From: Candidatus Saccharibacteria bacterium UBA2951
GTDB lineage: Bacteria > Patescibacteriota > Saccharimonadia > Saccharimonadales > Saccharimonadaceae
NCBI GenBank assembly: GCA_002348615.1
Contig: DEBR01000005.1
Span: forward strand, 62,001-126,000
DNA: 64,000 nucleotides
Direction: 5' to 3'
Shown here: positions 7,711-16,082 of the stretch, piece by piece
Layout of the letters: each line of letters opens with the position of its first letter
Position numbering within the stretch: the stretch's first letter is position 1
Notes under the pieces: model-generated
The model's database searches: none
The model's input: only the letters and a program-made list of their open reading frames with translations
Told to the model about the DNA's origin: nothing
Translations under genes and position numbers: made by a program

Positions 7711-8787
7711 ATGACAGAGGGTACGCTTATCATTATCGTGCTGGCGATCGTTATCATCATCGGGTTCGTCATTCTGACGGTTATATTGAATATGCGGCTA
7801 CGCGAACTTAAGCAAGGAAGTGCCGTCGAGCTTATGAAGTCGGATGTTACCGAGCTGACCCGTTCAATCGGACAGCTGCAGCAAGCCATGGGTGACAAGC
7901 TAGAACGAAGCAATAACTCCATTCAGCAGTCAGTCCAAAAACAATTGTCAGAAAGCGCTAAACTTGTCGCGGATGTGTCGCACCGGCTTACGAAGTTGGA
8001 CGAAACCAACCGTCGCGTCGTAGATGTAGCCGACGAACTGAAGAGCCTACAGAACGTACTGGCCAATCCTAAGCAGCGCGGTGTGCTTGGTGAGTTTTAC
8101 TTGAAGCAAATTCTCGAAAACATGCTCCCACCAAGTGCGTTCGAGCTGCAATACCGCCTTGGCGAGGGCATGGTCGTCGACGCGATTATCCATTTAGATG
8201 ACAAGATTTTGCCAATCGATTCTAAGTTCTCACTTGAGAACTATAATCGTCTGATTGAGTGCAAGCCCGAAGAAAAAGAAACCTACGAAAAAGCCTTCAA
8301 AGAAGATTTGAAAAAACGTATCGACGAAACGGCGAAGTACATTAATGCCAAGAAGGGCACATTGTCGCAGGCATTGATGTTCATACCAAGCGAGGCCATT
8401 TATTATGATTTGCTGGCAAATAAAGTCGGTGCGGGCGGTGTGAACGGACGTGACTTAATGCAGTACGCCGCTGTTGAAAAACGAGTCACGATAGTCGGCC
8501 CAAGTACGCTCAGTGCAATGCTTCAAATAATTTCCCAAGGCTTAAGCAGTCTAGAAATACAAAAGGACACCGAGATTATCCGAAAGAACGTCGAACAACT
8601 CGGTAAGCACATGCAAGCCTTTCAGACGTATCTCGTTAAAGTTGGAAACAGCCTGGGCGCGACAGTCGGACACTTTAATAGTGCGCAAAAAGAACTTGGT
8701 AAGGTTGATAAAGATGTCGTTAAGATCACCGGCGGCACAGAAGCAATTGAAACGTTACTGCTCGACAGACCATCCGCGGACGAATAA
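7711..8787 (+). CDS. rmuC: DNA recombination protein RmuC family
   Basis: A 358-residue protein with an N-terminal membrane helix (about 5-28), then a long coiled coil (30-120), then the RmuC nuclease-like domain. That domain shows KQRGVLGEFYLKQILE, the PD-(D/E)xK-type core VVDAIIHLDDKILPIDSKF, and the conserved segment FIPSEAIYY. RmuC limits inversion at short inverted repeats and is thought to cut DNA structures. The membrane anchor is usual for the family. The gene has its own promoter and ends at a strong shared terminator. Confidence 0.93.
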   Translation: MTEGTLIIIVLAIVIIIGFVILTVILNMRLRELKQGSAVELMKSDVTELTRSIGQLQQAMGDKLERSNNSIQQSVQKQLSESAKLVADVSHRLTKLDETNRRVVDVADELKSLQNVLANPKQRGVLGEFYLKQILENMLPPSAFELQYRLGEGMVVDAIIHLDDKILPIDSKFSLENYNRLIECKPEEKETYEKAFKEDLKKRIDETAKYINAKKGTLSQALMFIPSEAIYYDLLANKVGAGGVNGRDLMQYAAVEKRVTIVGPSTLSAMLQIISQGLSSLEIQKDTEIIRKNVEQLGKHMQAFQTYLVKVGNSLGATVGHFNSAQKELGKVDKDVVKITGGTEAIETLLLDRPSADE

Positions 8788-8820
8788 AAAATACCGCCGA
8801 TTCATCGGCGGTATTTTCTT
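8786..8820. terminator. Bidirectional terminator between rmuC and aquaporin
   Basis: A perfect 11-bp stem (ATACCGCCGAT/ATCGGCGGTAT, loop about 2 nt) has AAAAAA on the left and TTTTCTT on the right. It is suited to end both convergent transcripts. Confidence 0.9.
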
Positions 8821-8833
8821 CTAAGTCTTGTGA

Positions 8834-9682
8834 TTAGACTTTGGCTTCGCTTTCGGTCTGAACGACATCGTTCAGGGCGAACCCAAGTACTCCACCAACC
8901 AGAGGAGTTACGACATAGACCAAGATTGGCCATAGCTCAAACTTAAGCGCTTGCAGTGAACCGGCGACAGCTGGGTTCATGATAGCGCTAGCACCAACGT
9001 AGTTAGCGGCGGTACCACCAAGCAGCAATGCAAGGTACAGGACACCGGCATACGTAAATGCGTGTGATACGTCAGAGCGCAGTACGCGGCTACGAAGAGC
9101 AGCGGCGACACCGAAGGCGAGTACGACACTACCGAGTAGTTCGGCGGCGAGTACGACCCATTCTTTACCACTCGCGATAGACGGAGCGCTAAAGAGCGTT
9201 GGTGCGGCCTGGCCGAATGCTTTGGCAGAATCACTGACTTCAGGCGCGGCGCTGACGAAGGCGTTCAGTACGACGAGCGCGAGCAGTGCACCAAGTACTT
9301 GAGCGACGACGTAACTGACAGCACGTGCCAAGTTGATGCGGCGGGTTGCTAGTGCCCCGACGGTCAATGCCGGGTTCAGGTGAGCACCTGATATGCCACC
9401 GACGACAAGCACGACTGCGAGCGCGGCGAACATTACGAACAACGGCTGGCCTGAAGCTGCGATCACGACAGTTGCCAACAGGAAGGTGCCGATGAATTCA
9501 GCGACCGAAGCGGCAAGTAGCGGTGAACGGCTAAACGTAAAGCGAGCGCTTCGTGCTGACGCGTTAGCCGATGCGCCGGACGCGGCGCGGACAGTCGTTA
9601 CTTTAGTAGACGTTTTCTTGGCGTTTGAAGCCGGTTTCTTGGCCGTATTTCTGGATGATCCGGCCGGTTTCTTAGTTGCCAT
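8834..9682 (-). CDS. Aquaporin/MIP-family channel with Lys/Ala-rich N-terminal tail
   Basis: A 282-residue major intrinsic protein with six membrane helices and both half-helix motifs: HLNPALTVG near residue 103 and IMNPAVAG near 236. In most family members the second motif is NPAR; here Val replaces the selectivity-filter Arg. Residues 1-50 form a cytoplasmic tail rich in Lys, Ala, Thr and Ser, resembling a histone H1 tail and unusual for aquaporins. The ATG at 9682 has a strong Shine-Dalgarno (AAGGAGGG, 8 nt away) behind a 28-nt leader from a TATACT box (minus strand 9717-9722). It should conduct water, glycerol or other small neutral solutes. Confidence 0.9.
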   Translation of the reverse strand: MATKKPAGSSRNTAKKPASNAKKTSTKVTTVRAASGASANASARSARFTFSRSPLLAASVAEFIGTFLLATVVIAASGQPLFVMFAALAVVLVVGGISGAHLNPALTVGALATRRINLARAVSYVVAQVLGALLALVVLNAFVSAAPEVSDSAKAFGQAAPTLFSAPSIASGKEWVVLAAELLGSVVLAFGVAAALRSRVLRSDVSHAFTYAGVLYLALLLGGTAANYVGASAIMNPAVAGSLQALKFELWPILVYVVTPLVGGVLGFALNDVVQTESEAKV

Positions 9683-9716
9683 AAATATTTCCCTCCTTGT
9701 ATAGAAATATGGCTTA

Positions 9717-9722
9717 AGTATA
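9717..9722 (-). promoter_or_regulatory. -10 box TATACT of the aquaporin gene
   Basis: TATACT on the minus strand gives a leader of about 28 nt that includes the GGAGGG ribosome binding site at 9691-9696. Confidence 0.55.
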
Positions 9723-9762
9723 CCATAGCGCGATAGAAGTAAACTGGTATACAATGAAAGCA

Positions 9763-10002
9763 ATGGCATTATTCGTAAACCAGCAGAACGAACGTACGGA
9801 ACTCCAAAAACGAATCGCTGCAGAACTAGCTGAGAAAGCGAAGAAAAAGTCGCTTGAAACCGACAAGGAGCGCCCCGACGGTATTACCGATTCGGCATAT
9901 CTTGAAAAGACAAAAACGACGACGAGCTTGGCATGGGTATGGGTTCTTATTGTCGTGGTCGCGGTCGGTATTCTCATCTGGCTTGTCGCCGCTTCTCGGT
10001 AG
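9763..10002 (+). CDS. Small tail-anchored membrane protein
   Basis: A 79-residue protein: charged helical N-terminal part (Glu/Lys-rich, residues 5-40, possibly coiled coil), then one hydrophobic helix at about 55-77 and a short basic end. That is a C-terminal tail anchor with the body in the cytoplasm. The family is not recognised. The start is taken at 9763 because TACAAT (9750-9755) lies 7 nt before it; the ATG at 9754 overlaps that box. The gene precedes pheS by 18 bp, which carries its own -10 box. Confidence 0.6.
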   Translation: MALFVNQQNERTELQKRIAAELAEKAKKKSLETDKERPDGITDSAYLEKTKTTTSLAWVWVLIVVVAVGILIWLVAASR

Positions 10003-10005
10003 CGG

Positions 10006-10011
10006 TATACT
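10006..10011 (+). promoter_or_regulatory. -10 box TATACT of pheS
   Basis: TATACT ends 9 nt before the pheS ATG. The mRNA is leaderless or has a leader of 2-3 nt. Confidence 0.5.
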
Positions 10012-10020
10012 GATTACCAG

Positions 10021-11061
10021 ATGAAAAACGACGACATTGTCGCTTCGGTCCGAACCGAACTTTTAGCACAGTACGAGACGCTCGAGCAAAAGAGCGATAT
10101 TTTAAAAGCACCGGAATTGAAAGAGCTGTTTGCCCGTATTCCGACATTGGAGCCGCGTGAGCGAGCAGCGTTTGGTCAGGCGATTAATGCGCTTTCCGTA
10201 GAGCTAAAAGCAATGGTAGCCGCTGAGTCGGGGAATGAAAAAGAGCTTGAGCCGATCGATGTTACTGCGCCATTTGATACGAACGCGTCGCGTCCGGACC
10301 TTTTACCAAGCGATCAAGGCACGATTCATCCACTCAGCCAAGAGATCGCCCAGCTTTCGGATATATTCAACCGCATGGGATTCATGATCGAAGAGTCTCG
10401 TGAAATCGACGACCAATACCACATGTTCGAAACGCTGAACTTTCCAGCCGGCCACCCTGCCCGAGACGATTACGATACGTTCATGACGGTCGAAAAAGAC
10501 AAAGATGGCCACCCATGGATCGCTCCGGCGCACACCAGCACAATGCAGAACCGCGTGCTTAAGAAGTATCGGCAGAACCTCGAAAAAGGGGAAGCAATCG
10601 CAGCCGTCGTTCCCGATCGCGTATTTCGCAACGAAGACCTGGACGCGCGCCATGAACATACGTTCTACCAGCTTGAAGGCGTGTATGTTTCAAAAGACGT
10701 TCATGCAGGCATGCTAGTCGCGACCCTTCAGAAATTTTTAGAAGAATATTATGGCCGGGCGCTCGACGTTCGCGTCAACCCGTATTATTTTCCGTTCACC
10801 GAACCAAGCTTTGAATTTTCGCTGAGCTGCCCGTTCTGTAATCAAAAAGGCTGTAAGGTTTGTTCGCACGAAGGTTGGATTGAGCTGCTCGGCTGCGGAA
10901 TGATTCATCCGAGCGTGCTAAAGGCAGCCGATATCGACCCTGGCGTCTATACAGGTTTCGCGTGGGGAGTCGGGGTCGACCGACTTGTCATGATGAAAAA
11001 CGGTATCGAAGACGTACGGCATTTCCATTCGGCTAAGTTAGACTTTTTGCGGCAATTCTAG
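10021..11061 (+). CDS. pheS: Phenylalanine-tRNA ligase alpha subunit
   Basis: A 346-residue catalytic subunit of the alpha2-beta2 PheRS, which charges tRNA-Phe. An N-terminal coiled-coil arm (1-90) is followed by the class II core. The core shows motif 2-like segments (HTSTMQNRVL, then FRNEDLDARHEHTFYQLEG), the cysteine-rich CPFCNQKGCKVC insert found in many bacterial PheS, GMIHPSVL, and motif 3 FAWGVGVDRLVMMK. Length is normal. Unusually, pheT does not follow directly: a cell-wall type gene (11094-11963) lies between them. Confidence 0.96.
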   Translation: MKNDDIVASVRTELLAQYETLEQKSDILKAPELKELFARIPTLEPRERAAFGQAINALSVELKAMVAAESGNEKELEPIDVTAPFDTNASRPDLLPSDQGTIHPLSQEIAQLSDIFNRMGFMIEESREIDDQYHMFETLNFPAGHPARDDYDTFMTVEKDKDGHPWIAPAHTSTMQNRVLKKYRQNLEKGEAIAAVVPDRVFRNEDLDARHEHTFYQLEGVYVSKDVHAGMLVATLQKFLEEYYGRALDVRVNPYYFPFTEPSFEFSLSCPFCNQKGCKVCSHEGWIELLGCGMIHPSVLKAADIDPGVYTGFAWGVGVDRLVMMKNGIEDVRHFHSAKLDFLRQF

Positions 11062-11093
11062 ATAAACGAATCGCAGCGAAGTTTACCAATGTC

Positions 11094-11963
11094 ATGAATA
11101 CGAAGACAAAAAGGAGACTTCACAAGAAGATGCGCCGACATATACGTTCGTTGATCGTCGCCATTGTCGTGACACTTCTTTTTGTCGCCGGTCTGCTTTA
11201 TGTTTTTATGCAAGCCGAGCCCGCAGGCACGAAGCGGTTGGTAACATTTTATGACCGTAGTAAAAAGACGGTCATTTTAACACGTGCGACGACGGTACAA
11301 GAGGCACTGCGTGCCGCGAATATTACGGTCGATTCGCATGATATCGTTGAACCAACACAAACGACTACGCTGGCCGCAGAATACGAAGACGTCATTATTT
11401 ACCGGTCGCGCTTAGTCGCAGTGATTGATGGCAGCATACGTCAGACGGTGCAAACGGTCGCGCAGTCTCCGAACTCGATATTAAATGATGCCGGACTCGA
11501 ACCGATCGGAACGAAAGATAAAGCAGCGTTCAAAGCAGGGGATTTGGTGGCAAACGGCACATCGACCGTGCTCGTCATCGAGCGGGTCAAAGAAGCGCCA
11601 GCCCAACAACCACAACGAGTGGCGTTTGCTCCACGGCCAAATGCGCTGACTGCTTCCAAAGGAGCCCAAGTGTTTGTCGACAGTCAGGGTGTCGCGCACC
11701 GCGAAACATATTATGACCTACCTATGAACCGTGTCATCACGTCGTGCGGACCAAGTAACACCTATTCCATACGGTCAGACGGTGCCAAGATCGACCAGGA
11801 TGGGTACGTACTTGTGGCTGCCAACCTGGTCTCGTATCCCCGTTGCACGGTTGTCGAAACGAGCCTTGGGCCGGCGAAGGTATACGACACGGGTGGCTTC
11901 GCAGTTAGACATCCATATGGCTTCGATCTTGCGACGGACTGGACGAACTATAACGGTCAATAG
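11094..11963 (+). CDS. DUF348/3D-type cell-wall-associated protein
   Basis: A 289-residue exported protein: basic N-terminus and one membrane helix (about 20-42), then two ubiquitin-like DUF348 repeats (about 48-90 and 100-150, with the TRATTVQEAL type start). A Pro/Ala linker follows, and a C-terminal domain ending in AKVYDTGGF...YGFDLATDWTNYNG, which resembles the 3D/double-psi barrel domain of YabE, RpfB-associated and MltA-like proteins. Known relatives bind or cleave peptidoglycan during growth or resuscitation. Here the G5 domain between them seems short or absent. It lies 32 bp after pheS and 26 bp before pheT, so it is probably read through from pheS. Confidence 0.75.
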   Translation: MNTKTKRRLHKKMRRHIRSLIVAIVVTLLFVAGLLYVFMQAEPAGTKRLVTFYDRSKKTVILTRATTVQEALRAANITVDSHDIVEPTQTTTLAAEYEDVIIYRSRLVAVIDGSIRQTVQTVAQSPNSILNDAGLEPIGTKDKAAFKAGDLVANGTSTVLVIERVKEAPAQQPQRVAFAPRPNALTASKGAQVFVDSQGVAHRETYYDLPMNRVITSCGPSNTYSIRSDGAKIDQDGYVLVAANLVSYPRCTVVETSLGPAKVYDTGGFAVRHPYGFDLATDWTNYNGQ

Positions 11964-11973
11964 CGAAATACGC

Positions 11974-11979
11974 TATAAT
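11974..11979 (+). promoter_or_regulatory. -10 box TATAAT of pheT
   Basis: TATAAT ends 10 nt before the pheT ATG, giving pheT its own promoter with a leader of at most a few nucleotides. Confidence 0.5.
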
Positions 11980-11989
11980 TCTGGTAGTT

Positions 11990-14482
11990 ATGCGAGTAAG
12001 CCTGAACGAGATCAAACAATATATTAATGGCGAGTTGCCGCCCGTAGACGAGCTAGTAAAACGCATCAACGAACAGCTGGGGGGCGTTGAGGACGTCATA
12101 GATTTCGGTGACATATATAAGGACGCCGTGATCGTTCGTGTGGTGTCATGCGGCAAACATCCGAACGCTGATAAATTACACGTATGCTTGGTTGACGACG
12201 CAGGCGTCGTCGAAGATGTTGCCCGCAATGAAGACGGATACGTGAAGGTTGTTTGCGGTGCACCTAACGTGCATGCCGATATGTTCGCGGTTTGGTTACC
12301 ACCGAAAGCAGTCGTCCCGTCAACTTATCACGACGATGAGCCGTTCATTCTCGGCGCACGTGAACTGCGCGGCGAAATGAGCAATGGTATGCTCGCTAGT
12401 CCGAAAGAGCTTGGGTTGGGCGACAGTCATGAAGGCATTCTTGAGCTTGATCCGGATGAATGGAAACCCACCAGCGTCGACATAAAAGCCGGTACGTCGT
12501 TCGCGCAAGCCTATGGCCTGGACGACAAAATCATAGACATCGAGAACAAAATGTTCACGCATCGGCCAGACCTATTCGGCCAATTGGGCGTTGCTCGTGA
12601 AATCGCCGGTATTACCGGTAAGAAATTCGTTAGCCCTGACTGGTACAAGGATTCTCCGAAATTTAGTAACGGCAGCGGCCTTGACCTTACCGTTTCGAAC
12701 GACGCATCAGACGTCGTGCCGCGTTTCATGGCGGTCGCGGTTAAAGATCTTACGGTCAAACCCAGCCCGACATGGCTGCAGGCCGAACTAGTGCGGCTCG
12801 GTGGCAAACCAATCAACAATATCGTCGACGTCACGAATTACGTAATGTTACTAACAGCGCAGCCGACCCATGCCTATGACTACGACAAACTACGCGGCCA
12901 CAAACTTGGCACACGAATGGCCACAAAAGGCGAAACGGCGGAGTTGCTGAACGGCAAGACGTACGAGTTGTCCGAAAGCGACATCGTTATCGTCGACGGC
13001 GAAGGAATCGTGGGGCTCGGTGGAATCATGGGCGGCGGTAACAGCGAAGTCTCGAACGAAACGAAAAATGTCGTGCTGGAAGTCGCGAACTTCGACATGT
13101 ACGCGATTCGAAAAAGCAGTATGCGACACGGTTTGTTCACCGACGCCGTCACGCGGTTCAACAAAGGTCAGTCCGCCTTGCAGAATCCGTATGTCCTAGA
13201 CCTGCTACTTAAATCGGTGCTTGACGTCGCCGGGGGAACCCAGGCGTCGGAAATAGAAGACAAGCATGCTGGCCTTGCTGAGAAGATATCAGTTACCGTT
13301 CATCCCGATTTCATCAACGCGCGCCTCGGCCTGAACTTCGATTCCGAACAAATCGAAACGCTTCTTGAAAACGTTGAATTCACTGTCGAAGAAGATAGCG
13401 GTAGCTTGCGATTTACGGCTCCGTTTTGGCGGACTGATATCGAACTACCAGAAGATGTGGTGGAAGAAGTAGGGCGCTTGTACGGATTTGACAAGCTGCC
13501 ACGAGAGTTACCGCACCGCTCCATCGCTCCCGCACCGCTTGATCCGAAACTTCAGACGAAACGGCTCATCCGTACAAGCCTCAAAAGGAGCGGAGCGAAC
13601 GAAGTACTGACGTACAGTTTTGTGCACCGGAAACTGCTTGAAAAAGCCGGTCAAGACGACAGTGAAGCGTTTGGGCTGTCGAACGCCCTTAGCCCTGACC
13701 TTCAGTATTACCGCTTAAGCCTGCTACCGAGTCTACTGGACAAAGTCCACCCAAACATTAAGAACGGGTTCGATGAATTCGTACTATACGAGCTTGGCAA
13801 AGGACATCACAAACAAGATGTCGACGAGCAGGGCTTACCGAACGAAACCGAACTGCTTGAACTCGTGTACGCGTCAAAACGCGGTGGTGACGGGGCGCCT
13901 TTTTATAAAGTCCGCCGTGTCATTGACCAGTTCTTCGCTGACACAGGCATAGATGTTACCTATAAAACCATAACGAAACCGCTGAATTATCCTGGTGCGT
14001 CCGTGTTCGAACAGTCTCGTTCGGCACTCGTTTTGACAAAGAGCGGACAGACACTCGGCATTATAGGTGAACTAAAGCAATCGGTCCGACAAGGCTTCAA
14101 GCTACCAGATACCGTCGCGGCGGCCAGCTTAAGTTTGGCTTTGCTTCATGAAGCGCGTGAAGCAGCCGGTAACGCCTATGTACCGCTTTCACGATTCCCG
14201 GCCATCAGTCAGGACATATCGCTGGCAGTTGCAAACGACGTGTCGTACGCGGACGTCTTTGCTACGGCACAAGAGGCGGTTGGTCAAGATGCCGATGAGT
14301 CGCTACGTCTGACGCTTTCGCCGGTAAGTATTTACCGTGCAGACGAAAGCGATACGAAGACGATCACGCTGCGACTTAACGTCGTCAGTTACGAGAAAAC
14401 GCTCACGGACAACGATGTGAAATCGTTGATCAAACGGATCAGCCAGTCGGCGAAGCTTGCTCTTAAAGCTGAAACAATTTGA
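11990..14482 (+). CDS. pheT: Phenylalanine-tRNA ligase beta subunit
   Basis: An 830-residue full-length beta subunit. The order is: short N-terminal segment, EMAP/tRNA-binding domain (about 40-160, SCGKHPNADKLHVC...VVCGAPNV), B3/B4 editing domain (about 210-385), B5 domain (about 425-500), catalytic-like core, and the C-terminal anticodon-binding FDX-ACB domain (about 735-830, YVPLSRFPAISQDISL). It pairs with PheS and hydrolyses mischarged Tyr-tRNA. Length and domain content are normal. Confidence 0.96.
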   Translation: MRVSLNEIKQYINGELPPVDELVKRINEQLGGVEDVIDFGDIYKDAVIVRVVSCGKHPNADKLHVCLVDDAGVVEDVARNEDGYVKVVCGAPNVHADMFAVWLPPKAVVPSTYHDDEPFILGARELRGEMSNGMLASPKELGLGDSHEGILELDPDEWKPTSVDIKAGTSFAQAYGLDDKIIDIENKMFTHRPDLFGQLGVAREIAGITGKKFVSPDWYKDSPKFSNGSGLDLTVSNDASDVVPRFMAVAVKDLTVKPSPTWLQAELVRLGGKPINNIVDVTNYVMLLTAQPTHAYDYDKLRGHKLGTRMATKGETAELLNGKTYELSESDIVIVDGEGIVGLGGIMGGGNSEVSNETKNVVLEVANFDMYAIRKSSMRHGLFTDAVTRFNKGQSALQNPYVLDLLLKSVLDVAGGTQASEIEDKHAGLAEKISVTVHPDFINARLGLNFDSEQIETLLENVEFTVEEDSGSLRFTAPFWRTDIELPEDVVEEVGRLYGFDKLPRELPHRSIAPAPLDPKLQTKRLIRTSLKRSGANEVLTYSFVHRKLLEKAGQDDSEAFGLSNALSPDLQYYRLSLLPSLLDKVHPNIKNGFDEFVLYELGKGHHKQDVDEQGLPNETELLELVYASKRGGDGAPFYKVRRVIDQFFADTGIDVTYKTITKPLNYPGASVFEQSRSALVLTKSGQTLGIIGELKQSVRQGFKLPDTVAAASLSLALLHEAREAAGNAYVPLSRFPAISQDISLAVANDVSYADVFATAQEAVGQDADESLRLTLSPVSIYRADESDTKTITLRLNVVSYEKTLTDNDVKSLIKRISQSAKLALKAETI

Positions 14483-14483
14483 T

Positions 14484-14489
14484 ATACTA
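14484..14489 (+). promoter_or_regulatory. -10 box TATACT of the FKBP-trxB operon
   Basis: TATACT just after the pheT stop gives a leader of about 35 nt with an AG-rich ribosome binding site (GAGGGA) before the ATG at 14533. Confidence 0.5.
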
Positions 14490-14532
14490 TTACAAGCAAT
14501 AACCTACTGCAAATAAAGGGAATAGAGGGAAA

Positions 14533-15114
14533 ATGGCTACATCGACCGCCCAACGAACGGGCATTTGGATTATCGCGATTGTTTTGACCGTCGGCACATT
14601 AGCCGGTTTTATCGCCATGATTCTGGCGCCTGGCAACGAAGCGAAGGACGCAGCGAAACAACAAGCGGATTACGAGAAAATGGTAAAACAATACCAAGAA
14701 GAGCAGAAGAAAGCGAGCGAAGAGAACGCGAAAGCCAGCCAGCCGCTTGATGGTTATTCGGCCTCGGCCTTTGACTCGGCCAGCGTGACTGCACTCAAGG
14801 TAGAAACGTTAGTCCAAGGCAGCGGCGAAACACTGAAGTCGGACTCCACTATCAGCGCTAACTATTTTGGCTGGACGAGCGATGGAAAGATTTTTGACAG
14901 CTCAAAGAAGAATGGCGTGGTTACACCTGCCGAATTCAGCTTGACCGGTGTCATTAAAGGATGGACCGAAGGACTGACCGGTGTGAAAGTCGGATCAACG
15001 GTACGACTAACCATCCCGGCCGATAAAGCATACGGCGCGACGGATAACGGTACCGGAAACCCGGTTGGACCTCTGCAATTCATTGTGGAAATCAAGGAAC
15101 TGAAGAAATCATGA
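14533..15114 (+). CDS. Membrane-anchored FKBP-type peptidyl-prolyl isomerase
   Basis: A 193-residue protein with one N-terminal membrane helix (about 11-32), a charged coiled-coil stalk (38-72), and a C-terminal FKBP domain (about 95-192). FKBP hallmarks are visible: GKIFDSS, FSLTGVIKGWTEGLTGVKVG, RLTIPADKAYG and GPLQFIVEIKEL. It would speed prolyl isomerisation during folding of exported proteins at the outer face. The stop overlaps the trxB start (ATGA), so the two genes are translationally coupled. Confidence 0.92.
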   Translation: MATSTAQRTGIWIIAIVLTVGTLAGFIAMILAPGNEAKDAAKQQADYEKMVKQYQEEQKKASEENAKASQPLDGYSASAFDSASVTALKVETLVQGSGETLKSDSTISANYFGWTSDGKIFDSSKKNGVVTPAEFSLTGVIKGWTEGLTGVKVGSTVRLTIPADKAYGATDNGTGNPVGPLQFIVEIKELKKS

Positions 15115-16082
15115 GTAATTCAAGCGTACGCGACGTAATTATGATCGGTGCCGGCCCGAGCGCGCTCGCAGCGGCGGTGTATACGACACGCGAAAACATT
15201 GACACCGTGTTGTATGAAAAAGGTGTGATCGGCGGCATGGCGGCAATCACGGACAAAGTCGACAATTACCCTGGTTTCCCAGAAGGCATCGAAGGAATGA
15301 AACTCGCCAGCCAGCTTGAGGCGCAAGCCGAACGGTTTGGCGCACAGATTGAGCTCGGTGAAGTTTCGGAGATTAAAGATAACGGTGATACAAAGACGGT
15401 CGTTGTCGATGGCCAACCGGTAGAAGCCCGTGCCGTCCTGATTGCGACAGGTAGTGACTATAACAAGATTGGCGTTCCGGGCGAAGCGGAATATTACGGC
15501 CGAGGCGTTCATTACTGTGCGACATGCGACGGCGCGTTCTACAGAGACAAACGCTTGGTCGTGATTGGCGGCGGCAACTCCGCCTTTCAAGAAGCGATAT
15601 TTCTTACACGCTTTACGTCGCATATTGACCTGCTTGTTCGGAGCACAGTCAAAGCCAGCCAAGTGCTACAGGACGAAATGAAGAAGCACGTCGACGACGG
15701 GCAGATTACGATGCATCTTAACACGCAGACTACCGAGATAGTCGCGACCGACGGGAAGGTAAGCTCGGTTCGTGCAGTCAAAGACGGTCAGCCGGTTGAA
15801 TTTGAAACCGACGGCGTATTCGTCTTCGTCGGGCTTAACCCGAACACACAGTTTTTGAAGGATTCAGCGATAGAGTTGGATGAGAACCGCTTGATCAAGA
15901 CCGATTTGAACCTGCAGACATCTATGAAAGGCGTCTTCGCGAGCGGTGATGTCCGAAGCGGCGCAACCATGCAGATTGCCAGCGCGGTTGGCGAAGGTGC
16001 CAGCGCGGCACTCGCCATACGGGAATACCTAGACGGTCTTAGGCAACATGTTCCCGAAAGAATGCTTCCAACTGACGAATAA
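15111..16082 (+). CDS. trxB: Thioredoxin-disulfide reductase
   Basis: A 323-residue FAD/NADPH enzyme that reduces thioredoxin. It has the FAD-binding GAGPSALAAA (residues 13-22; the usual form is GAGPAG), the redox pair CATC at 136-139, the NADPH-binding GGGNSA at 153-158, and the C-terminal GVFASGDV-type FAD motif. Length is normal. It is coupled to the FKBP gene upstream by a 4-bp overlap, which links disulphide control with folding of exported proteins. Its last 44 bp overlap the convergent phospholipase D-like gene. Confidence 0.95.
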   Translation: MSNSSVRDVIMIGAGPSALAAAVYTTRENIDTVLYEKGVIGGMAAITDKVDNYPGFPEGIEGMKLASQLEAQAERFGAQIELGEVSEIKDNGDTKTVVVDGQPVEARAVLIATGSDYNKIGVPGEAEYYGRGVHYCATCDGAFYRDKRLVVIGGGNSAFQEAIFLTRFTSHIDLLVRSTVKASQVLQDEMKKHVDDGQITMHLNTQTTEIVATDGKVSSVRAVKDGQPVEFETDGVFVFVGLNPNTQFLKDSAIELDENRLIKTDLNLQTSMKGVFASGDVRSGATMQIASAVGEGASAALAIREYLDGLRQHVPERMLPTDE

